DNA of 64,000 bases from Caproicibacterium amylolyticum (GCF_014467055.1 NZ_CP060696.1:1612001-1676000); one strand, 5' to 3'. Counted from the first letter of the stretch, positions 17,737-27,216 are shown. Numbers and translations: made by a program. Notes: generated by a model from the sequence alone, not told the origin.

Positions 17737-20535
17737 ATGAACAATTCCGTAGAAACAATTCACACTCTCAGTGAAGAGGAAGCTTGCAGGCTTCTGGATT
17801 CCGGACCAATGGGGCTTTCCACAAATCAGGTTAGTGAAAGACAGCAAAAATACGGCAGAAACGTACTTGCCAAGAAAAAAGGAAAACCGGTCATTTTGGT
17901 ATTTCTTTCAAACTTTGTCAGCCTAATGGCGATTTTGCTGTGGGTTGGCGGCCTCATCGCGTTCGTCGCCGGAACACCGGTGCTTGGTTTCGCAATCTGG
18001 CTGGTAAACATTATTAACGGCGTTTTTAGTTTCTGGCAGGAATTCCGTGCCAGCAAGGCAACTGAGGCACTGAAAAAGATGCTGCCGTCATATGCCCGTG
18101 TTATACGTGACGGAAAGGAATCACAAATTTCAGCGGAAGACCTTGTTCCCGGTGATATTATGCTGGTTGAAGAGGGTGACAAAATATCTGCGGATGCCCG
18201 GCTGCTGGCAAGCAACGATTTGCAGGTGAACCAGTCTACCCTGAACGGCGAATCCAATCCTGTTCGAAAAATGCACGATCCAATTGTTAAGGAAGACCTG
18301 TCGCGTTTCGAGATTCCCAACCTGATCTTTGCGGGAACAAGCGTTGCCAGCGGTACCGCACGGGCGGTGGTCACAACCATCGGCATGCAGACCGAGTTTG
18401 GCAAGATTGCCAGTCTGACGCAGACGACGAAAGAAGAACAGAGTCCTTTGCAGAAAGAACTTGATATTCTTACTAAGCAGATTTCAGGAATCGCCATCAG
18501 CATCGGTGTTGTATTTTTCATAGCGGCGCTGTTTTTCGTCAAACAGCCCTTTGCACAGGCTTTCATATTCGCGCTGGGCATGATTGTGGCATTCATTCCT
18601 GAAGGCCTCTTGCCTACCGTTACGCTGTCTCTTGCCATGGCAGTACAGCGAATGGCGAAGGAACATGCTCTTGTCAAACGTCTTTCCGCAGTGGAAACGC
18701 TTGGCTGTACGACGGTGATCTGCTCTGATAAAACCGGTACACTGACGCAAAATGAAATGACAGTCTGTCACGCATGGCTGCCCGGTCAGGAATTTGATGT
18801 AACAGGTCTCGGTTATGCTCCAGAGGGAAAAATCCTTGCTGGAGAAGAACCAATAACCGCTGCGGACAACCTTGATCTAAAAATGCTGTTTTCAGCTGCC
18901 GCGCTTTGCAGCAATGCGCGCGTGCTCCCACCAAACGAAGAAAACGACCATTATACGGTTCTAGGCGATCCGACCGAGGCCTGCCTTGGCGTCGTTGCAC
19001 AGAAAGCAGGCATTGACCTGAAACAGCAAGTGTCTTTGACGCCCCGCTTGAGAGAACTGCCGTTTGATTCGAGAAGGAAGCGAATGAGCACAATTCATCA
19101 GCTGGAAAAGCCGGTGAACGGTTGCCGGCGGATCGCGTACATCAAGGGTGCGCCTAAAGAAGTCATGGAACTCTGCACAAGCGTACTGAAAAACGGCGAA
19201 CGGATTGAAATGACCAAGGAACAGCGCACAAAAATCATGGAAGAGAATGATAAGTATGCCGCGAACGGCCTGCGCGTCCTTGCTGTTGCCTGCCGTTATC
19301 TAGGAGAAAATGACAACCTGCCGGCTGCCATGAGTGCTTATACCCCGGAACTGATTGAACAGGAAATGACCTTTATCGGTCTTGTTGCCATGATGGATCC
19401 CCCGCGCCCGGAAGTTGCCGACGCGGTAGAGCAGTGCCACAAGGCAAACATCCGCATTATCATGATTACCGGCGATTACGGCCTTACCGCCGAGAGCATT
19501 GCCAAACGTATCGGCATTGTTACAGGTGACCATCCCCGTATTATTGCGGGCAACGAACTGGAAAAAATGTCGGACGAACAGCTGAAAGAAGCGCTCAGGG
19601 ATGAAGTGATTTTTGCAAGGGTCGCTCCGGAACAAAAATATCAGGTTGTCGTGGCCCTTCAGGAGCTTGGCCATGTTGTGGCGGTCACCGGCGACGGTGT
19701 GAACGACGCGCCAGCGTTGAAGAAAGCCGACATTGGCGTTGCGATGGGCATGTCCGGCACAGATGTCGCCAAAGAAGCTGCGGAAATGATTTTGACTGAC
19801 GATAATTTTGCGTCCATTGTAAAGGCGATTAAAGAGGGCCGCGCAGTCTACAGCAATATCCGCAAATTCCTTCTTTATATCTTCAACAGTAATATGGCTG
19901 AAGCGGTACCTTCCGCTGCATTCTTATTCTCGAAGGGTGGTATCCCGCTGCCGCTGACCGTCATGCAGATTCTTTCCATCGACCTCGGTACCGATATGCT
20001 TCCGGCTCTTGGCCTTGGCACCGAATTGCCTGAGGAAGGTATTATGGACCGTCCACCGCGTTCCAAAAAGGAAACATTGCTGAACAAAAGGCTCATTTCC
20101 CTTGCATTCTTCTGGTACGGTCTGATAGAAGCCATCATCTCCATGGGCGGATATCTTTTTGTCAATATCATGCACGGCTGGCCGTCCGCTCCGCTGGCAA
20201 GTTCAGGCATAGTATACCAACAGGCTACGACCATGGCGCTCGCATCCATTGTTTTCTGCCAAATCGGCGTTGTGCAATGTGCCCGCACCGAACAACAGTC
20301 TATCTTCAAGGCCGGTCTGTTTACGAACCGACATATTACCTTCGGCATCATCTTTGAGATTTTCTTAATCTGTGCGATTATGTTTGTGCCGTTCCTGCAG
20401 GGAGTTTTCCAAACTGCACCTATTGACCCAATTGACTGGATTTACCTGATCTGCTGCCCAATTCCAATTGTAGCGCTGGATGAATTGAGAAAATTTTTTT
20501 CGCGCAGAAACAAAAAAATAAATGGAGGAAAATAA
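17737..20535 (+). CDS. P-type cation ATPase, Na+/K+-ATPase-like (P2C)
   Basis: This 932-residue membrane pump has an actuator TGES-type loop (STLNGESNPV), phosphorylation site CSDKTGTLTQNEMT, nucleotide-domain KGAPKEVMELC, hinge TGDGVNDAPALKKADIGVAMG and about ten spans. Ion-site residues resemble animal Na+/K+-ATPase rather than Ca2+ pumps: M4 PEGLLPTVT (E327 equivalent), M5 SNMAEAVP (E779), M6 IDLGTDMLPA (D804 and D808), followed by IMDRPPR and LLNKRLISLAF, which match the eukaryotic sequence closely. It is therefore predicted to move Na+ and/or K+. RBS: AGAGGG. Two RCK genes follow with a 1-base gap, implying K+ or nucleotide control. It could instead be a Na+ exporter. Confidence 0.9.
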   Translation: MNNSVETIHTLSEEEACRLLDSGPMGLSTNQVSERQQKYGRNVLAKKKGKPVILVFLSNFVSLMAILLWVGGLIAFVAGTPVLGFAIWLVNIINGVFSFWQEFRASKATEALKKMLPSYARVIRDGKESQISAEDLVPGDIMLVEEGDKISADARLLASNDLQVNQSTLNGESNPVRKMHDPIVKEDLSRFEIPNLIFAGTSVASGTARAVVTTIGMQTEFGKIASLTQTTKEEQSPLQKELDILTKQISGIAISIGVVFFIAALFFVKQPFAQAFIFALGMIVAFIPEGLLPTVTLSLAMAVQRMAKEHALVKRLSAVETLGCTTVICSDKTGTLTQNEMTVCHAWLPGQEFDVTGLGYAPEGKILAGEEPITAADNLDLKMLFSAAALCSNARVLPPNEENDHYTVLGDPTEACLGVVAQKAGIDLKQQVSLTPRLRELPFDSRRKRMSTIHQLEKPVNGCRRIAYIKGAPKEVMELCTSVLKNGERIEMTKEQRTKIMEENDKYAANGLRVLAVACRYLGENDNLPAAMSAYTPELIEQEMTFIGLVAMMDPPRPEVADAVEQCHKANIRIIMITGDYGLTAESIAKRIGIVTGDHPRIIAGNELEKMSDEQLKEALRDEVIFARVAPEQKYQVVVALQELGHVVAVTGDGVNDAPALKKADIGVAMGMSGTDVAKEAAEMILTDDNFASIVKAIKEGRAVYSNIRKFLLYIFNSNMAEAVPSAAFLFSKGGIPLPLTVMQILSIDLGTDMLPALGLGTELPEEGIMDRPPRSKKETLLNKRLISLAFFWYGLIEAIISMGGYLFVNIMHGWPSAPLASSGIVYQQATTMALASIVFCQIGVVQCARTEQQSIFKAGLFTNRHITFGIIFEIFLICAIMFVPFLQGVFQTAPIDPIDWIYLICCPIPIVALDELRKFFSRRNKKINGGK

Positions 20536-20536
20536 C

Positions 20537-21187
20537 ATGAGAGTCATTATTGTCGGATGCGGTAAATTGGGCTCCGGGCTGGCAAAAGCTCTGACCCGAA
20601 AAGGAAATCAGGTTACAATCATCGACAGCAATGCGGATGCTTTTGAACTGCTTGATAAGGATTTTTCGGGTAAAACTATTGCTGGAATTGGTTTTGACCG
20701 GGATATTCTGGAAAAAGCCAATATCAGCCATGCGGATGCTATTATTGCCTGCAGTAAGAGTGATGAAATCAATGCTTTGATTGGAAAAATCGCGCGTGAC
20801 ATTTACAGGGTACCCCGCGTGATATCCCGGCTTTATGACCCAAGAAGAGCGGAAATTTACCACAGTCTGGGGATTCAAACTCTTTCCACAACCACGTGGG
20901 GGGTTCAGCGTGCCATGGAAATGCTCAGTTATGACAGACTGGACAGTGTCCTTACAATCGGGGACAGTCAGGTGGAAATTATCAGGGCAGAAACGCCTGC
21001 ACTTCTGGTAGGGAGAACGATAAATGAGCTGACAGTGTACGGCGAAATACAGGTGGTGGCGGTCAGCCGCAGCAATAAGGTTTTTATGCCGTCTCAGGGA
21101 ATGACTTTGCAAAAGCACGATGTACTTTATATTGCTTTGCTGGCCTCTTCTGCAAAACGACTGAAAACCCTGTTGGGCTTGGATTAA
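20537..21187 (+). CDS. TrkA-like RCK protein 1
   Basis: This 216-residue protein has a Rossmann RCK_N domain (VIIVGCGKLGSGLAKALT, acidic residue at IIDSNAD), then a conserved DAIIACSKSDEIN region and a C-terminal RCK_C domain (about 135-215). The start is the ATG at 20537, after GGAGGA; the in-frame ATG at 20522 overlaps that RBS. RCK proteins gate K+ channels and Trk/Ktr transporters by binding NAD(H), ATP or c-di-AMP. No TrkH/KtrB channel gene is present here, so the pump is the obvious partner. Confidence 0.88.
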   Translation: MRVIIVGCGKLGSGLAKALTRKGNQVTIIDSNADAFELLDKDFSGKTIAGIGFDRDILEKANISHADAIIACSKSDEINALIGKIARDIYRVPRVISRLYDPRRAEIYHSLGIQTLSTTTWGVQRAMEMLSYDRLDSVLTIGDSQVEIIRAETPALLVGRTINELTVYGEIQVVAVSRSNKVFMPSQGMTLQKHDVLYIALLASSAKRLKTLLGLD

Positions 21188-21199
21188 GGAGGAAAAACG

Positions 21200-21862
21200 A
21201 TGAATGTTATCATTGTCGGCGGAGGCTACACAGGAGTCTATCTTGCCAAATTGCTGTTGGATAATCATTGCTCCGTCAAGGTCATCGAGAACCGCAATAA
21301 GGTTTTCCAAAAACTGCAGCAGGACCTTCCTGAAGAATATATTGTCAAAGGAAGCGGCACCGACCCCAGCGTATTAGAGTCGGTTGGAATTGCTGCGGCC
21401 GATGTATTTGTTTCCATTACGGATAAGGATGAGATTAACTTGGTCGCTTCCACAATTGCAAAATTCGAGTTCGGTGTTCCCCGCGTGATTGCCCGCATCA
21501 ACAATCCGAAGAACTCATGGCTGTTTACTTCCAGCATGGGCGTGGATATCGGTGTCAATCAGGCCGATTTGATGGCGCACTTGATTATTGAGGGAATCGA
21601 CATGAAGAACATGATGACTTTGCTAAAAATCAACCGTGGTAAAGCCTCTATTATTCAGTTCCATGTTGGCTCACAGTCAAAAGCAGCCGGTAAGCGGATT
21701 CGTGAGTTGGATATTCCGAATACTGCAATCATTATTTCAATTTTCCGCGGTAAAGAGAACTTTATTCCCCGTGGGGACACTGTCATCAATGACGGCGATG
21801 ATGTTCTTGCCCTAGCAGACGAAAAAGCACAGACGGTTATCAATGAACTGTTCAATTTCTGA
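21200..21862 (+). CDS. TrkA-like RCK protein 2
   Basis: This 220-residue RCK_N plus RCK_C protein starts 12 bases after the first, behind AAGGAGG. The Rossmann motif is VIIVGGGYTGVYLAKLLL with acidic VIENRNK, and VFVSITDKDEINLV is the usual TrkA motif. The pair may form a heteromeric ring like the two RCK halves of Gram-negative TrkA. The operon ends at a strong terminator. Confidence 0.88.
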   Translation: MNVIIVGGGYTGVYLAKLLLDNHCSVKVIENRNKVFQKLQQDLPEEYIVKGSGTDPSVLESVGIAAADVFVSITDKDEINLVASTIAKFEFGVPRVIARINNPKNSWLFTSSMGVDIGVNQADLMAHLIIEGIDMKNMMTLLKINRGKASIIQFHVGSQSKAAGKRIRELDIPNTAIIISIFRGKENFIPRGDTVINDGDDVLALADEKAQTVINELFNF

Positions 21863-21901
21863 TAGAGTGTCTACAAAAGGGACTTTTACAAAACAGGCCA
21901 T

Positions 21902-21952
21902 AAAAAAGTCGGAGTAACCATACCCAAAGGTATTGGCTACTCCGGCTTTTTG
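21902..21952 (+). terminator. Terminator of the pump-RCK operon
   Basis: Arms AAGTCGGAGTA-CC and GG-TACTCCGGCTT flank an A/T-rich loop and end in TTTTT. Confidence 0.85.
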
Positions 21953-22164
21953 CTTTAGAATAGGCACCTATTCTTCACAAAAAAAGAAATTGGCGGCCCA
22001 ATTCCGAATCGTCTTTGAAATGAGGAAACCTGCCGAAACGTGTTGTCAATTTTCACAATTATCTTTCGCCTGAGCTGAGCCGGAAACAATCCAGATTTTC
22101 GAATGCTTTTACTTTTCATATTGCCACTTTCAAAGCACTGCTTAAAGCCGCTGATTCACCTGGC
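21953..22164. other. Intergenic, no gene
   Basis: No coding signal was found. Near 22130 the 11-mer TTCAAAGCACT also occurs just downstream of the full asnB (about 32744), so the sequence after the truncated asnB is related to that after the intact one apart from a short insertion. Confidence 0.4.
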
Positions 22165-22869
22165 TTATGGTACAATCCGCACGTGGTTTTCTTTCATCCA
22201 CCAGTGAATCTGCAAAAGATATGCAAAGATCTGCGGCACACGCATGAGCTGACCGTACCACGGCTCTTTCAAATCATCGGGATGCTCGGCAAGGTCACGC
22301 AGGCGGTCAAAATCAAGCATATCCTTGAGCGGACTTCCCTCCTCCATTGCCTGCAAAAGCAGCGCCATCACACGATCAAAGTAGGCCGGACTGAACGTGC
22401 GCGGATACGGACTCTTTTTTCGCCATGCAATACGCTGAGGCAGAATATCGCTGAACGCTTCGCGCAGGACGCCCTTTTCCCTGCCGTGCAGACTCTTTAA
22501 CTCCCACGGCAGATTATACGCGTACTCCACCAATCGGTGGTCACAGAAGGGCACACGCATTTCCACGCCACTGTACATAGACATCCGATCTTTGCGCGTC
22601 AGCAGCGTCTGCATAAACCAGTCAGTATTCAGACGGAACATTTCGCGCATCCGCGCTTCTTTTTTGCTTTCGCCGGACAATTTTTCGGTATCTTGCAATG
22701 TTCTCAGGTACTCTGCACGCACATACTCCGCGCTGTCCCCTTTGAGCACATCCGGCTGCAAAATGCTCTTGCGTAAATCAACCGAACGTGACCACGGGAA
22801 TGTATCCTCAAACAGGATTTCTTCCCGATAGTACCAAGGATATCCACCAAACATTTCATTAGCACACAC
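22165..22869 (-). pseudogene. asnB, C-terminal fragment
   Basis: The frame encodes 234 residues almost identical to the last 235 residues of the intact AsnB at 32753-34588 (shared MRVPFCDHRLVEYAYNLPW, SPYPRTFSPAYFDRVMALL, WWMKENHVRIV). The glutaminase domain and the ATP-binding SGGLDSS motif are absent, so it cannot make asparagine. The only upstream start is GTG at 22869, right at the break. The break point is shared with the remnant at 17188-17436. Confidence 0.85.
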
Positions 22870-23265
22870 ATGATAACAACTGTGTTTTCAGGAGAGTGGT
22901 TTGTCTATATTGCTACAGAAATTACAATTTTTAAATTCATAGATAGTAATTTTGCTTAATTAGAAAATGCGCCTACCTAGAAAAATCTTATGATGTCGAA
23001 CTAGGCATATATAATTATGATGGTACAAAAATGCTTGACCACAACAACTTTATGAAATCTTTTGATTGCAGCCGATTGCACTACTTCTTTGTCTCCGAAA
23101 TTTCGAAAGAAGTTGGAGACATAATTACAGGTCGACGAACATGAACCTCATATATTACCTAACAGGGTCATCCGAGTTTGCAAGAACAAAGTCCAATTCT
23201 GAAAATATCCAATTTTACGAATTTTTAACTTCCCGGTTTTTGATACGGCATGATGATTTCTTTTT
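22870..23265. other. Remnant DNA without intact gene
   Basis: A plus-strand frame at about 22965-23144 (reading YDVELGIYNYDGTKMLDHNN and ending before TGA) is open but lacks a start. Part of it (ACAAAAATGCTTGACCACAAC) nearly matches the 3' end of the IS3-type fragment at about 52800, so it may include transposon-end debris. Confidence 0.35.
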
Positions 23266-23445
23266 CTACTTTAAAGAAATTAATGTTGCAATTAGCGCAA
23301 TGAATACAATTACTACTGCAATAGCTGAAATTATTATTTCCCCTTTATTCAATGAATGAATACCGGATATAAGCAGAAGTACAAGCATTATAATAACCAT
23401 TATCAGAATAACTGCGACAAGCCATGTTAAACCTTTGCTTTTCAT
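23266..23445 (-). CDS. 59-residue two-span membrane protein
   Basis: The start is ATG at 23445 behind AAGGAGTGATAAT. The peptide MKSKGLTWLVAVILIMVIIM... has two strongly hydrophobic spans (about 8-27 and 38-57) joined by a loop GIHSLNKGE. I recognise no family. It is close in size to small immunity or holin-like proteins. It overlaps a plus-strand frame of no evident merit. Confidence 0.55.
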   Translation of the reverse strand: MKSKGLTWLVAVILIMVIIMLVLLLISGIHSLNKGEIIISAIAVVIVFIALIATLISLK

Positions 23446-23460
23446 ATTATCACTCCTTAT

Positions 23461-23668
23461 CTGCTCTTCAGAATCATCCTGAAAGCCTTATTAAATGTGA
23501 TTCTGTTGCCGTAATTCATCACACCGCTACTGTAAATTTTTATTGAAAGAAGTGCAAGCAGCACTGTTGAAGCTAAGAGAATAATATATGAAAAATAATA
23601 TCTCCTAGTGGTACCGTCACGAGATTGAATCTGATAAACATTGCCATCGTTTGTTCCTCTTTCCTTTA
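23461..23668 (-). pseudogene. Possible small membrane ORF without start
   Basis: The minus frame reads NVYQIQSRDGTTRRYYFSYI, a hydrophobic segment, then a basic end FRMILKSR, stopping 15 bases before the 59-residue gene. A good RBS (AAGGAAAGAGGA) precedes an ATG that is in a different frame and stops after 24 codons. Either the start is non-canonical or a frameshift has broken the gene. Confidence 0.35.
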
Positions 23669-23851
23669 CGATAATTATATCTTATTGGGTTGAGGTGTTA
23701 CAACTTTACTTTAGCACAACAACCACTACATTGGGACCAACTCTTTCTTTGAATGTCTAGACACCATTCATTTTACCGGAGCCCCAATGGCTTTTCTATA
23801 CTTTTACCAAATTGCAAACTTTATTGTACGCTTTCCTATCTCAAAATTGAA

Positions 23852-24040
23852 CTAATATTGAACCAAGTTATCCGACTTGTTTTTTCGCATATTCTCTACC
23901 AATTTATCTACAGAAAAGGGCGCCCCATGTGCAGGGAATATTCGTTTTGCTCCAGCTTGAATCATCTTTTGCCAGCTATTGTAATATGTATCCATATTGC
24001 AGATAAAAATGACGCAATAATGTGTGCCTGCAAATGGATA
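23852..24040 (-). pseudogene. Metallo-beta-lactamase-fold hydrolase, C-terminal fragment
   Basis: About 60 residues (PFAGTHYCVIFICNMDTYYN, AGAKRIFPAHGAPFSVDKL) match the end of MBL-fold hydrolases; the PAHG histidine is the last metal-site residue. It is closely similar to the fragment at 49503-49775. The N-terminal half with HxHxDH is missing. Confidence 0.7.
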
Positions 24041-24059
24041 TTTGGAATACCTCTTGTAA

Positions 24060-24107
24060 GCAAGAAAGGAATGCTGAAAAATAATATTTACAGCATTCCT
24101 TTCTTGC
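24060..24107. other. Long perfect hairpin (17-bp stem)
   Basis: GCAAGAAAGGAATGCTG and CAGCATTCCTTTCTTGC flank a 14-base A/T loop. It lies 35 bases after the stop of the ABC operon's last gene. Neither side has a clear T-tract, so it may be a transcript 3'-end stabiliser or a weak terminator. Confidence 0.6.
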
Positions 24108-24141
24108 ATCTTTAGAAACTCTCAAATCTACCCGTTTTAAA

Positions 24142-24819
24142 CTACTGTATCTTCAAAAGCTGCATCACTTTTTCTTTTACCTGATAATAAGCGTCCAGTG
24201 ACTTCTTGTCGCCTGCAGGGACATCATAACCCTGCAGTGTATCCAACGTAAGTTTGTCATTTTCACTGAACAGCTTCGTTTGTTTTTCCTGCGCCATACG
24301 AAACGCACCAAACGCACTCTGGGTGTAAGGATAATATTGATTTTTCTGAAAATCCGTCAACTTTCTTGACGACTGGAACGGTACTTTTTTCAGAAGCAGC
24401 AGATACTCGTCTCCTTTTTGCAGCGGAATAGAAAAGCTGTTTCCCGCATTCAAAGACTTCGCAAATGAAAAATAACTGATTGCTTCAACAATTCTCAAAT
24501 CTTTTCCCTGAAAGCTCTGTGACCCTTTGTAGACCCTCGTAACTTTGACAATCGAAAAAAACGCATCACTGCTGAATACGCGGTCACCGTCAAACTTTAC
24601 CTGCACAATCAAGTCTGCACCCTGGATTAGCTTTTCCGGCATATCTGACGCTTCCTTTACCTTTAAAGTATCCAACGTTGGCTGCAAAGTAGTCGAACAC
24701 ATATAATCAAACTGTCCTCTCTGTGCGCTCGTGTCTGTGTAAGTTGTCCGCACTGCAAAGGCAAGAACGACACACACACATAGAAGGGCAGCAGGTATGA
24801 AATACCATCTTTTTTTCAT
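24142..24819 (-). CDS. Membrane-anchored extracytoplasmic protein of the ABC operon
   Basis: This 225-residue protein has an N-terminal anchor (KKRWYFIPAALLCVCVVLAFAV) and no lipobox. The remainder is predicted outside the cell: a beta-rich region with IVQVKFDGDRVFSS, VTRVYKGSQSFQGKDLRIVE and GDEYLLLLKK. Its ATG overlaps the stop of the ATPase gene (ATGA), so it works with the transporter. No named family is recognised; a role as substrate-binding or immunity accessory is a guess. Confidence 0.65.
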   Translation of the reverse strand: MKKRWYFIPAALLCVCVVLAFAVRTTYTDTSAQRGQFDYMCSTTLQPTLDTLKVKEASDMPEKLIQGADLIVQVKFDGDRVFSSDAFFSIVKVTRVYKGSQSFQGKDLRIVEAISYFSFAKSLNAGNSFSIPLQKGDEYLLLLKKVPFQSSRKLTDFQKNQYYPYTQSAFGAFRMAQEKQTKLFSENDKLTLDTLQGYDVPAGDKKSLDAYYQVKEKVMQLLKIQ

Positions 24820-25463
24820 GCCTGCAGCGCCTCCTCTTTCAGGACGCCATCATTCATTTTATAAAATTTGGCACATAAACTGGTTAAATCCTCCTGATTA
24901 TGGCTTGCCAAAATAACTGTGGCACCGCGGTCGTTTTCTTCTCGGATAATTTTGCGTACCAGTGCTACACCATCTTCATCCAGCGCGTTGGTTGGCTCAT
25001 CCAGCAGCAGTAGTTTCGGCTGCTCCATGACCGCCTGTGCAATACCAAGCCGCTGTTTCATTCCCAGTGAATATTTCCGATAAGCACGCTTATCCATTGG
25101 GTCAAGCCCCACGCGGGCTATCACATCTCGTATTTCCCCATCTGTAAGTTTACCGCGAATAGAAGCAAGTGCCTTTAAATTTTCAAATCCTGTGTAATGC
25201 GGCCAAAATCCCACATTTTCAATAATTAAACCCATCTCATCAGGAAACGGAATTTCTTTCCCAACCTCTTTGCCAAATACTGAAACCGACCCGCTGGTTG
25301 GCATAATCAGTCCAGAAATTGCGCGCATCAACATAGATTTGCCGGAACCGTTGTGCCCATACAGTCCATAGATGCCGCCCGCTTCCAACTGCAGATTGAC
25401 ATTCTTTAGAATTTCGCGTTTCTTTATAATTTTTGTATAATCATGCATATCGACTGCTAACAT
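24816..25463 (-). CDS. ABC transporter ATP-binding protein (BcrA-like)
   Basis: This 215-residue ATPase has Walker A GHNGSGKSMLMRAI (about residue 37), signature YSLGMKQRLGIAQAV, Walker B LLLLDEPTNALDEDG and switch ILASHNQEDL. The short length and LGMKQR signature fit bacitracin/lantibiotic-type exporter ATPases. It starts directly after the second permease gene (adjacent coordinates) and overlaps the accessory gene. Confidence 0.88.
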   Translation of the reverse strand: MLAVDMHDYTKIIKKREILKNVNLQLEAGGIYGLYGHNGSGKSMLMRAISGLIMPTSGSVSVFGKEVGKEIPFPDEMGLIIENVGFWPHYTGFENLKALASIRGKLTDGEIRDVIARVGLDPMDKRAYRKYSLGMKQRLGIAQAVMEQPKLLLLDEPTNALDEDGVALVRKIIREENDRGATVILASHNQEDLTSLCAKFYKMNDGVLKEEALQA

Positions 25464-26273
25464 TCAGTTTTCCTCCTTGATGAAATCAATCAAATCTGCT
25501 TTTTGCAGGTAAAATGCTGTCCCCACATATAGTACAACAATATATATTAAATCTACCGCAATACTTTTCCAAACCTGAAATCCAGCGGCACCCGCGAAAA
25601 ATACAGCCAGCGTTTCCGGCAAAACTGCAGCGTCTGCGTGCCAAAGCAGCATCTGCCCCGCCGTCGGAAGCAGTGGGAAAAGCCAACCTGTTACATTGGC
25701 ATTTTGATACAGCAGAACACCTACCATAATTGCCAGCGCATAACAGCAAAGTGTAACGATATACGATTGTGTAATGCCCATTTTTATAGAAAGCAGATTT
25801 TGTGCAAAAGACAGCGTAAAAATTCCAAGCACCTGCAATGCAAAAAGCTGAATATACAGTAGTGCCGGTCCGCGCAGTGCAAATCCAAACCCCGCACCAA
25901 ACGCAAAGGCCGCCGCAAAAAGTAATCCCCACGAAACAAAAATCTGCAAAAACAGTTGGGTTGTCTTTTGCAGCAGCCACTTCTGTTTACTGCCAATGCG
26001 CGTAAACACATACACATACTGCACCTCAAAGTCTTTTTGGAAAAGCGGTGCAAATACATACAAAAACAAAATCCACGGAATGTTATAAAAGAAAATGCTC
26101 AGGATAACCGAAGTATCTGTGGTATCTGCCCGCACACCACCAAACACCTGCAAAAAATAGGTATCCATATGCTTATCCAGTGGCATGCTCCCCTGTTGAT
26201 GCAGAAGCAGAAAAAAGGCCAGAATCGCAAGGATGCAATACAATAGACGGCTCAGCAGCTTTTTTCGCTTCAT
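25464..26273 (-). CDS. ABC-type membrane permease (second subunit)
   Basis: This 269-residue protein has six hydrophobic segments and a soluble loop after span 1 (PLDKHMDTYFLQVFGGVRAD). I start at the ATG at 26273, which overlaps the stop of the first permease as ATGA, with AAAGGA 9 bases upstream. The transporter thus has two different permeases, one ATPase and one anchored protein. Confidence 0.75.
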   Translation of the reverse strand: MKRKKLLSRLLYCILAILAFFLLLHQQGSMPLDKHMDTYFLQVFGGVRADTTDTSVILSIFFYNIPWILFLYVFAPLFQKDFEVQYVYVFTRIGSKQKWLLQKTTQLFLQIFVSWGLLFAAAFAFGAGFGFALRGPALLYIQLFALQVLGIFTLSFAQNLLSIKMGITQSYIVTLCCYALAIMVGVLLYQNANVTGWLFPLLPTAGQMLLWHADAAVLPETLAVFFAGAAGFQVWKSIAVDLIYIVVLYVGTAFYLQKADLIDFIKEEN

Positions 26274-27139
26274 TCCAGCACATCCTTTTTTACACGACAC
26301 TTTAGATATATTAAAAAGCTACTGATTAGCAGCAGGACAATCACATAAACCGGCCAAAGGACATACGAAGTGCCCGTTAAGAATTGTACTAAGGAAGAAA
26401 ATGATAACACCTTTCCCTGCAAATGCGTCATTCCGATAAGATAGTCCACCAAAAGCCAAAGCAAAATACCAGGCAGCGTGAGTACCAAGAATCGATTTTT
26501 ATGCCAAAATAGCGAAATAGAAAAAGAAAGGACAGCAAAGGCACCGCCGACCATGGCGGGATTCAGACAACAAAGCAGGTTAAATAAAATCGGGTGGTTC
26601 ATTTGCAGCGGCCAAAGAAACTTCGGCACATCAATCCAGTATCCCCAATTGTCTACAATTGGCGTTATATAAGGATTCTGCAGCGGGGCACCCGCACATA
26701 AAATCAACAATATAATTTGTTCAAATACATATGGAATCAAAATAACAAAGAACGCACCAATGAAGGTAACCAACGCTCCGGATACAAGGTATTCTTTTTG
26801 CGGTGCTCGAGATAAAATGCTTTTGACAGTTCCGGTTTTCAGGCCATCGTAGTAACTGGCACCATAGCCCAGCGCCGCCACAAAGGGGATAAATAAAAGC
26901 CCTATCATGCCAAGAAACGTAACATAATCCCATGTGTTTCCTGTGTTTGGCTCAATCTTAATTGCGTTTCCATACCACAAATACCACGCCGGACGCATCA
27001 ACACTTGATCTTGGTTTTTGAAAGAAAATATGACCTGCAAAATAAAGACAGTCGTTATACCGCACATAAGCAGCATCGCAAAATAGAACGACTTCCCCCG
27101 CAGCATATTGTGAAACTGTAATTTTAATATTTTCCTCAC
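26270..27139 (-). CDS. ABC-type membrane permease (first subunit)
   Basis: This 289-residue protein has six hydrophobic segments; LKTGTVKSILSRAPQKEYLV after the second span is the ABC-2 coupling motif (compare GTIKNLLSRGISR in BcrB-like permeases). The start is GTG at 27139, 8 bases after AAGGAGG. The gene lies 77 bases after the stop of the secreted-protein gene, with a terminator-like hairpin between. Confidence 0.8.
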   Translation of the reverse strand: MRKILKLQFHNMLRGKSFYFAMLLMCGITTVFILQVIFSFKNQDQVLMRPAWYLWYGNAIKIEPNTGNTWDYVTFLGMIGLLFIPFVAALGYGASYYDGLKTGTVKSILSRAPQKEYLVSGALVTFIGAFFVILIPYVFEQIILLILCAGAPLQNPYITPIVDNWGYWIDVPKFLWPLQMNHPILFNLLCCLNPAMVGGAFAVLSFSISLFWHKNRFLVLTLPGILLWLLVDYLIGMTHLQGKVLSFSSLVQFLTGTSYVLWPVYVIVLLLISSFLIYLKCRVKKDVLE

Positions 27140-27154
27140 ATAAAATTCCTCCTT

Positions 27155-27196
27155 AAAAAACAAGGAAGTAAGAGGAATGAAAATTCCCTTTACTTC
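27155..27196 (-). terminator. Hairpin between secreted-protein gene and ABC operon
   Basis: GAAGTAAAGGGAAT and ATTCCTCTTACTTC pair at 12 of 14 positions around TTTC, followed on the minus strand by CTTGTTTTTT. It probably ends most transcripts of the 138-residue protein gene and lets a fraction read into the transporter genes. Confidence 0.65.
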
Positions 27197-27216
27197 GACT
27201 CGAAATATGGATTTAA

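Noticed and set aside
17826..18677. 283-codon minus-strand frame inside the P-type ATPase
   Set aside because: Antisense shadow; no family, no RBS, Ser/Arg-rich as expected for the complement.
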